DNA of 64,000 nucleotides, taken from assembly GCF_001697185.1 (NCBI RefSeq), contig NZ_CP014224.1, forward strand, positions 744,001 through 808,000, given 5' to 3'. Below are positions 45,841 to 53,593 of this stretch, in pieces (within the stretch, counting starts at the first letter, position 1; every line of letters starts with the position of its first letter). A model generated the notes under the pieces. That model made no database searches and was not told where the DNA came from. It saw nothing but the letters and a program-made list of their open reading frames with translations. The position numbers and the translations under genes are program-made. Source of the DNA: Wenyingzhuangia fucanilytica (GTDB lineage Bacteria; Bacteroidota; Bacteroidia; Flavobacteriales; Flavobacteriaceae).

Positions 45841-47263
45841 TAAAAACAATAATTTAAAAGTAAAGTATCAGTTTTTTAAAACAATATTATTAGCCCTTTC
45901 TTTAAGTATTGTTTTTTCTAATAATGCTTTTGCGCAATTTGAAAATAAAACAACCATTATTGGTTGGGTTACAGATGTACAAAATAATCCTTTAGATGGG
46001 GTTTCTATTCAAGCCAATGGAGAAGGTGCTAAAACAAAATCTGATGGAAAATTTGAATTGATACTGCATAAATCACATTCAAAAAAACTAGAATTGCTTA
46101 TTTCAAAACTAGGATTCAAAGAGCAGAAAATAAAAGTAAATACATCAAAATTAGCCAAAGATTTAAAAATTCAATTGGTTTCTGATGGAAACAAACTGGC
46201 TAAATACCAAATAGAAAAAGTTAGCATAGAACCCGAAGTGCTTTCTGTTATGAAAGAAAAATGGGGAGAAAGTTTTATACATGCTCAATATCCTAAGCAA
46301 TTTTTAAATAACATTATTACGCTAACTCCTGGGGAAGATGTGCAAACAGCCATTGATAAAGCTCACGAAAGCGGTGGCGGAATTGTATACTTAACAGAAG
46401 GAATCCATACTACAGATGATTTAAAAATTAAAAGTAAGGTAACACTTTGTGGAGCAGGAAGAAGTAAGACCATTTTAAAACACACGGGTAACGGACATTT
46501 TATGAGTCAGGCAGCACAAAAACTTACCGATATTGTGTTTAAAGACATTACACTACAAGGAGGAGAGCATACAAAGAGTGGACTAGGTTTACGTGGACAA
46601 AATGATGATAGGCATGAACGTTTTATGTGGCAAAATGTTAACATTACCGGTGTTAATTCTCATGGAATTGGTATTAGTCGTGTGAACCATATTGTTATGG
46701 ATAATAGCCATTTTCAGAACAATGGACTTAAAGGTAGTTTGCATCATAATGTGTACTTTTTGTTTGTGAGCTATGTATTGCAGTCGGATTGTGATATGTC
46801 TGATCCTGCTGAGGGTAAATCGAATAAATATACTTCTACATCACATTTATTAACACAACGTTGTGTAATGAAAAACGGAAAAGGAAATGGAATTCAAGCC
46901 GATAATGATCAAGGAGGTTATTTGTTTTTTCACAAACATCATTTGTCTGGTTTTGCTCGTGTCGCCATGTGGTTTCCTTGCGAAGAATATTATAACAAGT
47001 TTCAATACACTGAAGACCCAAAATGGGTGCCTCAAAATGTTATTTTAAACCGTTGTGAAGTCATCAATAATGGTTACGGAGCTATGTGGAGAATTGTAAG
47101 GGGAGAGTCCAACGTCATCAATAGTTATTTTGATAATGAAAAAATAGACATGGGCTTATTAAAATGCGATGTAAAAATGGATAAAAAGAGCGTATTTAAA
47201 AAAGGCAATGAGTTTTATGAAGATGTAAAAGAATGGCCAAAAGATTTAAAATTACTAGGGTAA
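45827..47263 (+). CDS. Right-handed beta-helix protein with carboxypeptidase-regulatory-like N-domain
   Basis: Secreted 478-aa protein (signal peptide ending AFAQ, residue 37). Residues about 42-117 look like a CarboxypepD_reg-like beta-sandwich (IIGWVTDVQNNPLDGVSI, then KTKSDGKFEL), the module usually found at the N-terminus of SusC transporters. From about 165, TPGEDVQTAIDKA with GGIVYLTEG and VTLCGAGRSKTIL starts a right-handed parallel beta-helix of the pectate-lyase superfamily that runs to the C-terminus. It could be a lyase or a glycosidase; I see no family-defining catalytic triad. Its ATG lies 14 nt inside the end of the GH29 gene, so the two are cotranslated. A 172-nt gap with a repeat element follows. 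Confidence 0.72.
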   Translation: METTNKNNNLKVKYQFFKTILLALSLSIVFSNNAFAQFENKTTIIGWVTDVQNNPLDGVSIQANGEGAKTKSDGKFELILHKSHSKKLELLISKLGFKEQKIKVNTSKLAKDLKIQLVSDGNKLAKYQIEKVSIEPEVLSVMKEKWGESFIHAQYPKQFLNNIITLTPGEDVQTAIDKAHESGGGIVYLTEGIHTTDDLKIKSKVTLCGAGRSKTILKHTGNGHFMSQAAQKLTDIVFKDITLQGGEHTKSGLGLRGQNDDRHERFMWQNVNITGVNSHGIGISRVNHIVMDNSHFQNNGLKGSLHHNVYFLFVSYVLQSDCDMSDPAEGKSNKYTSTSHLLTQRCVMKNGKGNGIQADNDQGGYLFFHKHHLSGFARVAMWFPCEEYYNKFQYTEDPKWVPQNVILNRCEVINNGYGAMWRIVRGESNVINSYFDNEKIDMGLLKCDVKMDKKSVFKKGNEFYEDVKEWPKDLKLLG

Positions 47264-47306
47264 TTATATACGAAGTAAATGTTTGTTGGAATACATGAAA
47301 TTACTC

Positions 47307-47387
47307 GTCACCCTGAACTTGTTTCAGGGTCTCATTATAAATAGTTGTTTAAAATAGTATGAGATGCTGAAACAAGTTCAGCATGAC
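47307..47387 (+). repeat. Twin-hairpin palindromic intergenic element
   Basis: Two 28-nt arms (47307-47334 and 47360-47387) are inverted copies of each other with four differences, separated by 25 nt. Each arm also folds on itself: ACCCTGAA pairs with TTCAGGGT, and ATGCTGAA pairs with TTCAGCAT, leaving complementary 5-nt loops (CTTGT and ACAAG). The four differences fall in pairs that keep each small stem, which suggests selection for structure. Such CTGAA/TTCAG palindromes resemble the dispersed intergenic repeats seen in Flavobacteriaceae genomes. It may act as a terminator or mRNA processing site between the beta-helix gene and the next sulfatase. Copy number elsewhere is unknown. Confidence 0.75.
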
Positions 47388-47435
47388 ATAAACACAGCGT
47401 TTGTTTAAAATGCAGACAAATCAAATTAAATATAA

Positions 47436-48926
47436 ATGAAAATTAAAAGCATATTTGCTGTTATAATAAGTACTTGGTTTCTATCCGCTTGTGCACAAGA
47501 GAAAAAGCCAAACATCATTTTTATCATGGCCGATGATTTGGGTTGGCAAGATGTAGGTTTTATGGGGAGCCAATGGTTTGAAACTCCTAATTTAGATGCT
47601 TTGGCTAAAGAAAGTATGGTGTTTACAGATGCATATATGTACCCAACTTGTTCGCCTTCTAGAACAGCTTTGTTAACGGGGAAGCAGTCTTTTAGAACGG
47701 GTGTTTACAATGTACCTGTATTAGAAAAAGGAGATGTTGAACACAACATTTTTTCACGTTGGACAGTAGATTTAGAACACACCATGTATGCACAACCACT
47801 TAAAGAAGTTGGGTACACATCTATCCATTTAGGAAAATGGCATGTGGTAGGACCTAATCCAAAGGAAGAAACAAATTATCCATTTAAAAAGCCTTTAAAA
47901 CAACCTGCTAACGGAAGTTTAGATTGGTTACAAGAACATCAATCAGCAGAAATTCAACAATATTACCCTATTGGAAAAGGGTTTGATGAAAATGTTGGAG
48001 GTACTTGGTGGGGAGATCCTGCTCGTGGATACAAAAAAGGGTATAAAGCAGAAAGTGGTGGTTACAAAGCACCGTTTAAAAATCCGTTTATAAAAGATAA
48101 AAAAAAGGATGAATGGTTAACCGATAGATTAACAGATGATGCGATTGACTTTATCAAAAGAAATAAAAACGAACCCTTTTTTGTGAATTTACATTACTAT
48201 GCACCACACCGACCAACGGTACCTAGAAGCAACGAGCAATATCAAAATTTTTTAAATAAAACTCCAGATGTTGTAACAGGACAAGGAGAAAAACGCTTGG
48301 AAGAAATAGCAGGTTATGCTACGATGATTGCTGCTATTGATGAAAACGTAAAACGTATTTTTGATTATTTGGATGAACAAGGTTTACGAGAAAATACCAT
48401 TGTAATATTTACATCAGACAACGGATTTAATGGCTTGCAAAGTAATACAAATAGTTTAAGAGGAGCCAAAGGAACTATTTACGAAGGTGGCATTCGTGTA
48501 CCTGCTTTTGTGAATTGGAAAGGAAAAGTAAAGGCTGGAATTTCAGAAACGCCTATTTGTGGAATGGATTATTTTCCAACCTTTTTGGATTTAGCAAACA
48601 TAAAAGATTATAAGGGAGTGTTAGATGGAACTTCTATTCTTCCCGTGTTAAAAAACAATTCGTTTAAAGAAAGGCCTTTGTTTTGGCATTTGGCTAGTAC
48701 TTATAAAAATCCGCCATGTTCTATTATTAGAAAAGGAAATTGGAAACTGATTCAGTTTTTAAACGATGGAAAATTAGAGTTGTATAATTTGAAAGACGAT
48801 TTAAAAGAAACTGAAAATTTAGCAGATATAAACAAAAAAATAAGCTCTGTATTATTAAAAGAACTTACCGAGTGGCGTAAGAAAAACGATGTTCCGTTGC
48901 CACCGGCATCAATATTAAAATATTAA
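47436..48926 (+). CDS. S1 sulfatase lipoprotein
   Basis: 496-aa sulfatase with a lipobox LSAC (Cys19), the clearest lipoprotein among the sulfatases here, so it is membrane anchored. IMADDLGWQDVGFMG is the metal site, CSPSR has Cys72, GKWHVVG has Lys134 and His136, and FTSDNGF follows. An insertion (about 165-210) with GGTWWGDPARGYKKGYK is rich in aromatic and basic residues and may line the sugar pocket. It follows the twin-hairpin element and probably heads the 47436-53437 transcription unit. Confidence 0.93.
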   Translation: MKIKSIFAVIISTWFLSACAQEKKPNIIFIMADDLGWQDVGFMGSQWFETPNLDALAKESMVFTDAYMYPTCSPSRTALLTGKQSFRTGVYNVPVLEKGDVEHNIFSRWTVDLEHTMYAQPLKEVGYTSIHLGKWHVVGPNPKEETNYPFKKPLKQPANGSLDWLQEHQSAEIQQYYPIGKGFDENVGGTWWGDPARGYKKGYKAESGGYKAPFKNPFIKDKKKDEWLTDRLTDDAIDFIKRNKNEPFFVNLHYYAPHRPTVPRSNEQYQNFLNKTPDVVTGQGEKRLEEIAGYATMIAAIDENVKRIFDYLDEQGLRENTIVIFTSDNGFNGLQSNTNSLRGAKGTIYEGGIRVPAFVNWKGKVKAGISETPICGMDYFPTFLDLANIKDYKGVLDGTSILPVLKNNSFKERPLFWHLASTYKNPPCSIIRKGNWKLIQFLNDGKLELYNLKDDLKETENLADINKKISSVLLKELTEWRKKNDVPLPPASILKY

Positions 48927-48954
48927 CAATATTAATTTTACAAACAAACTCACA

Positions 48955-50460
48955 ATGAAGTTAAAATTTATACTAGTAGTTTTTAGCACTTTTATGTGTA
49001 ACCTGTACGCGCAAAGTACACAAGAAAATAATAAGCCAAACATCCTTTTTATTTTTGCAGACGATCAAACATTTAACACCATTGGAGCATTAGAAAATTG
49101 CCCAGTTAAAACTCCTAACTTAGATAAGTTAATGAATAATGGAGTTTCTTTTTCACACACTTTTAATCAAGGTTCTTTTACTCCAGCCGTGTGTGTGGCT
49201 AGTAGAACTATGTTAAATACAGGAGCGTTTATATGGAATGCAGCTACCTATTCTAAAAAAGGAAAAAATATTCACGATCCCAATGCTCCAAAAAACAATC
49301 CTAAATACGATATAAGTTTTAAAATGCCAGAACAATATTGGCCTCAATATTTAAAACAAGCAGGATACGATACTTATATGTCAGGAAAATGGCATGTTGG
49401 AGAGGTTGCTCCAAAAGATATTTTTGATTACACTAAAGATGTACGTCCAGGTATGCCAAATCAAACCAAAGGAAGATATGCACGTACTTTTGAAAAAGAC
49501 AAGCCAGATACTTGGTCTCCGTATAACAAAGAACTAGGAGGTTTTTGGCAAGGTGGAAAACATTGGAGTGAGGTATTGGCAGACAATGGTATTGCTTTTA
49601 TTGAAAAAGCCAAACAGAATGAAACTCCGTTTTTTATGTACTTGGCATTTAATGCACCGCACGATCCTAAACAAGCACCCAAACGTTTTGTAGATATGTA
49701 TGATGCAAATAAAATAGAAATTCCAGAGAATTTTATTTCAGAATATCCGTACAATCAAGCAGCGGGAGCAGGTAGAGGTTTGCGTGATGAAAAATTAGCT
49801 CCTTTTCCTAGAACCCCTTATTCAGTTCAGGTAAACAGACAAGAATACTATGCAAGTATTAGTCATATGGATGAGCAAGTAGGTAAAATATTAACCGCTT
49901 TAGAAGCATCAGGAAAAGCAGAAAATACCTATATCTTTTTTACTGCAGATCACGGTTTGGCTATTGGTGATCATGGATTTATGGGAAAACAAAATATGTA
50001 TGATGCAAGTATGAGAGTTCCTATGATTGTTTGTGGACCAAATGTACCAAAAGGGAAAGTAATAGATGAATTTGTGTATTTACAAGATATAATGCCTACT
50101 AGTTTAGAATTGGCAGGATTAGAAAAACCAGCTACTATTGATTTTAATAGCTTGTTACCTTTAGTAAAAGGAGAAGTTAAAAAGAGTAAATATCCAACTG
50201 TTTACGGAGCCTATTTTGGTTCTCAAAGAATGTACAGAACCAAGGATTATAAAATGATTGTGTACCCTACTATTAATGTGGTAAGGTTATATGACATGAA
50301 AAATGATCCTATGGAAATGAATGATTTGGCTGTTGATAAAGAGAAGCATAAAAGAATTTTAAAGAAAATGTTTAAAGAATACAAAGAGGTACAAAAACAA
50401 ATGAAAGATCCTATTGATTTAACAGTTGTTTTTGAGAGTTTTATGAATAAAAAATCATAA
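48955..50460 (+). CDS. S1 sulfatase with CxASR motif
   Basis: Secreted 501-aa sulfatase (signal peptide ending LYAQ, residue 20). IFADDQTFNTIG is the metal site. The formylglycine motif is CVASR with Cys80: it has Ala in place of the usual Pro, a form accepted by anaerobic-type maturases (anSME) that convert C/S-x-A/P-S/T-R. GKWHVG has Lys145 and His147. The later segment TADHGLAIGDHGFMGKQNMYD is typical of the iduronate-sulfatase/choline-sulfatase-like branch of S1, so it differs in lineage from its neighbours. A uronate sulfate substrate is possible. It is 28 nt after the previous gene and 35 nt before an esterase. Confidence 0.9.
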   Translation: MKLKFILVVFSTFMCNLYAQSTQENNKPNILFIFADDQTFNTIGALENCPVKTPNLDKLMNNGVSFSHTFNQGSFTPAVCVASRTMLNTGAFIWNAATYSKKGKNIHDPNAPKNNPKYDISFKMPEQYWPQYLKQAGYDTYMSGKWHVGEVAPKDIFDYTKDVRPGMPNQTKGRYARTFEKDKPDTWSPYNKELGGFWQGGKHWSEVLADNGIAFIEKAKQNETPFFMYLAFNAPHDPKQAPKRFVDMYDANKIEIPENFISEYPYNQAAGAGRGLRDEKLAPFPRTPYSVQVNRQEYYASISHMDEQVGKILTALEASGKAENTYIFFTADHGLAIGDHGFMGKQNMYDASMRVPMIVCGPNVPKGKVIDEFVYLQDIMPTSLELAGLEKPATIDFNSLLPLVKGEVKKSKYPTVYGAYFGSQRMYRTKDYKMIVYPTINVVRLYDMKNDPMEMNDLAVDKEKHKRILKKMFKEYKEVQKQMKDPIDLTVVFESFMNKKS

Positions 50461-50495
50461 ACCGGTTTCTTATCAAAATAAATAAAATCATAAAT

Positions 50496-52043
50496 ATGAA
50501 AAATATTAAAGGGTTAGGTCTTTATGTTTTAATGATGACTTTTTTTATAAATAGTTTTGTTGTTTTTGGGAGCAACCAAAGCCATACTTCAGGTTTTAAA
50601 GTAGCTAAAGTTTTTGGAGATCATATGGTATTACAACAAAATAAACCCATACGCATATGGGGAAGTGCAAAAGTTGGAACAAAAATATCAGCTAAGTTTG
50701 ATGATGAAGAAAAAGAAATAATTACCAATAAAGATGGTGAATGGTTACTTACTTTTAAAGCAAGAAAAGCATCTTTTAAACCCCATTTATTAAAAATAAA
50801 CAATATTATTTTTAAAGATATATTAATTGGTGAAGTTTGGATTTGTTCTGGACAGTCTAACATGTATTTTCCATTAAAAAATATAGATACCTATCGTCAA
50901 CAAATTAAAGAGATAGATAATAATAGTATCAGAATTTTTAAAAATGAAAAGATAAGAACTGTTGCTAAAAACGGATATACAGAGGAAGAATTAAAAAGGT
51001 GTCAAACAGATACTTTTTTTAAAGCTACATGGAAAGTTAGTGCTAAAGAATCTGCAGAAAAAACCTCTGCCATAGCATGGCTTTTTGCTAATGGACTTAC
51101 TAAAAAAATAAATGCCCCTGTAGGAATTATTCAAGTAGCGGTTGGAGGTTCTGCAATAAATAACTGGATTCCTTCAAAAGCACTAAAATCAAATTCGTTA
51201 ACCCAACATTATTTTGATAAAGATTGGTTAAAAAACGATAAAGTAAAAGCAGCTCACAGACAAAGAGCTAAAGATGCATTTAAAAATGTATTAATAGAAA
51301 ATCAACCTTATTATGTAGGTAAGTTTCCTTATCGTTGGTTATGTGAACCAAGTTTTTTATTCGAGGCAGGAATTGCTCCGCTAAAAAATATGTTTTTTAA
51401 AGGAGTTTTATGGTATCAAGGGGAATCTGATACAGATAATTTGGAAATGGTAAACATGACAAAAAAACTATTTCCTATGATGATTAATGAGTGGAGAACA
51501 TTTTTTAATCAAGGAGATTTTCCTTTTATAGCCGTACAATTACCGGCTTTTAAAGGGACTTTATGGCCAGAGTTTAGAGAAGTACAAAAGCAAACCATTA
51601 ACAATGTTAAAAATAGTTATATGGTAGTAAGTTTTGATTTGGGGGATGAAAATAATATTCATCCAAAAGACAAACAACTTATAGGAGAGAGAGCTGTTAG
51701 ATTAGCTTTAAAAAATGTTTATAGTAAAACAAAAATGGCAGGTTTTCCAGAGTTAAAAAAATGGAAAGTAAAGAGAGAAAATATCAAATTAACTTTTAAA
51801 GAAATAGGAGAAGGGGTGCATATAAAAAATGATATTATCACTGGATTTGAAGTAGCTGATAAAGAAGGTAACTTTCATAAGGCAATAGCGGTTTTATCCT
51901 CCAAAAAATCTATAAAAGTAATTAGCCCTATCAAAGAGCCGGTTAAACTCCGTTATGGTTGGATGCCTTTTCCAAAGCCTCCAGTTAGTGTTTATAATAG
52001 TGAAGCATTACCATTAGGGCCTTTTCAACTTAATTTAAATTAA
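50496..52043 (+). CDS. Sialate O-acetylesterase-like (SASA) glycan esterase
   Basis: Secreted 515-aa protein (signal peptide about residues 1-25). An N-terminal beta-sandwich starts with FGDHMVLQQ (40-48). IGEVWICSGQSNM (111-123) is the SASA/SGNH nucleophile block, with Ser121 in GQSN as the likely nucleophile. A GVLWYQGESD segment and a late ENNIHPKDK (His of the triad) complete the family pattern. Such enzymes remove O-acetyl groups from sugars; many in PULs act on xylan, pectin or algal glycans rather than sialic acid (CE20-like). It sits between two sulfatases, which supports a heavily acetylated and sulfated substrate. Confidence 0.88.
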   Translation: MKNIKGLGLYVLMMTFFINSFVVFGSNQSHTSGFKVAKVFGDHMVLQQNKPIRIWGSAKVGTKISAKFDDEEKEIITNKDGEWLLTFKARKASFKPHLLKINNIIFKDILIGEVWICSGQSNMYFPLKNIDTYRQQIKEIDNNSIRIFKNEKIRTVAKNGYTEEELKRCQTDTFFKATWKVSAKESAEKTSAIAWLFANGLTKKINAPVGIIQVAVGGSAINNWIPSKALKSNSLTQHYFDKDWLKNDKVKAAHRQRAKDAFKNVLIENQPYYVGKFPYRWLCEPSFLFEAGIAPLKNMFFKGVLWYQGESDTDNLEMVNMTKKLFPMMINEWRTFFNQGDFPFIAVQLPAFKGTLWPEFREVQKQTINNVKNSYMVVSFDLGDENNIHPKDKQLIGERAVRLALKNVYSKTKMAGFPELKKWKVKRENIKLTFKEIGEGVHIKNDIITGFEVADKEGNFHKAIAVLSSKKSIKVISPIKEPVKLRYGWMPFPKPPVSVYNSEALPLGPFQLNLN

Positions 52044-52051
52044 TCATCATA

Positions 52052-53437
52052 ATGAAAATTAAACATAATTTTTACCTAATACTTCTAGGACTTTTATTTA
52101 TCAATTCTAATAGTCTATTAGCACAGTCTAAACCTAATATTGTATTTATTATAGTTGACGATTTGGGTTATTCTGATTTGGAATTCATGAACCAGAAAGA
52201 AGGAATACAAACACCAAACATAAATAAATTAGTAAAAACAGGAATGTTATTTACAGAAGCTTATGCTGCTGCACCTGTGTGTTCTCCTACAAGAGCTAGT
52301 ATTGTGACAGGAAAATCTCCAGCAAGTGTTAAAATTACCTGCCATATTCCAGGGATTGGAATGGAAAAATATTATGACAAACTTAACAAGGGAAGAAAGT
52401 TAAAAGAAGCTTTTTTTCTAGACCATTTACCTCAAGAGGAAGTAACAGTAGCAGAGGCTTTAAAAAAGCAAGGATATAAAACAGGGTATATTGGGAAATG
52501 GCATTTAGGTGGAGGAGGCTCTATTTATGCAAAAGATGGAATAATAAATCCAGCATATAATCCAGATAAACAAGGTTTTGATATTAATATTGGAGGTTGT
52601 GCATACGGACAACCAGCAAGTTATTTTTCACCCTATAAAAATGGTACCATAACCGATGGACCAAAAGGGGAATATTTAACAGATAGGTTAGGAGATGAGG
52701 CTGTTCATTTTATTGAACAAAATAAAGAAACTCCATTTTTCTTAAACTTAGCTACCTATACGGTACATACTCCTTTGTCTGCTCCTACAGAAAACATTAA
52801 AAAGTTTAATGGTAATAAATATTTTGCCATGATAGAGAAGTTAGATCAAAATGTGGGAAAGGTGATGAATAAGCTAGAAAACTTAAATCTGTTAGAAAAT
52901 ACAGTAGTTATTTTTTATTCTGACAATGGTGGTTTATGGGGAAATGCTCCTTTAAGTGGAAAAAAAGGAACTTTATTAGAAGGAGGAATTCGTGTACCTT
53001 TAATAGTAAACTGGGCAGGAAAAGTAAAACCAGAAACTGTTTGTAAAACTCCTGTAACAAGTGTTGATTTTTTTCCAACTTTGGTAGATTTAGCAGGTGG
53101 AGATGTTAAAGATTACAAGCAATTAGAAGGAAAGAGTTTATTACCATTACTAAAAAACAACAAAAAGAATTTTGATAGGTCTTTATATTGGCATTTTCCG
53201 CATCATAGAAAAGAAGGATTGTCTATGGGAGCGGCAATTAGAAACGGAAAATGGAAATATATTATTGAATACGAAACAGAAAAAGAATACTTATATAACC
53301 TAGAAGATGATATTGCAGAGCAAGAAAATTTATTTGATAAGTGTCCTAAAAAAGCAAAAAAATTAGCGGCAGATTTAAAAGAATGGCAAAAAAAGGTAGC
53401 AGCCGAAATGCCAGAAGTGAATCAAGATAATATTTAA
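52052..53437 (+). CDS. S1 sulfatase (CSPTR type)
   Basis: Secreted 461-aa sulfatase (signal peptide ending LLAQ, residue 25). IIVDDLGYSDLEFM is the metal site, CSPTR has Cys77, GKWHLGGGG has Lys149 and His151, and YSDNGGLWGN follows. A long loop follows the Cys helix (KITCHIPGIGMEKYYDK). The layout is like N-acetylgalactosamine-6-sulfatase/arylsulfatase members with a PF-FLNLATYTVHTP strand. It is the last gene before a strong terminator and 8 nt after the esterase. Confidence 0.92.
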   Translation: MKIKHNFYLILLGLLFINSNSLLAQSKPNIVFIIVDDLGYSDLEFMNQKEGIQTPNINKLVKTGMLFTEAYAAAPVCSPTRASIVTGKSPASVKITCHIPGIGMEKYYDKLNKGRKLKEAFFLDHLPQEEVTVAEALKKQGYKTGYIGKWHLGGGGSIYAKDGIINPAYNPDKQGFDINIGGCAYGQPASYFSPYKNGTITDGPKGEYLTDRLGDEAVHFIEQNKETPFFLNLATYTVHTPLSAPTENIKKFNGNKYFAMIEKLDQNVGKVMNKLENLNLLENTVVIFYSDNGGLWGNAPLSGKKGTLLEGGIRVPLIVNWAGKVKPETVCKTPVTSVDFFPTLVDLAGGDVKDYKQLEGKSLLPLLKNNKKNFDRSLYWHFPHHRKEGLSMGAAIRNGKWKYIIEYETEKEYLYNLEDDIAEQENLFDKCPKKAKKLAADLKEWQKKVAAEMPEVNQDNI

Positions 53438-53460
53438 TACTATTCTACTAATTAGTAATA

Positions 53461-53486
53461 AAACCACCTTCTTAAGGGTGGTTTTT
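53461..53486 (+). terminator. Rho-independent terminator
   Basis: AAACCACC at 53461-53468 pairs with GGTGGTTT at 53477-53484, the loop can close further through CTTAAG, and a T-run follows. It starts 23 nt after the sulfatase stop and ends the 47436-53437 unit. The next 107 nt before the ATG at 53594 must hold the promoter of the next unit, but I see no convincing consensus. Confidence 0.88.
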
Positions 53487-53593
53487 GCTTTAAAGAGTTT
53501 TAATTTATAGAGTATGAAGTATATTTTATATCAAAACAAACTTGTTGTTACTTACTTTGTAATAAATATCAAATTTTATAAATAATAAACTTT

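Noticed and set aside
50459-50468. Ten-base palindrome AAACCGGTTT after a sulfatase gene
   Set aside because: Too short, without a loop or T-run, and expected by chance at this scale.
53552-53559. TTACTTTG as a -7 promoter box before 53594
   Set aside because: One mismatch to TAnnTTTG and no TTG at the right distance upstream.
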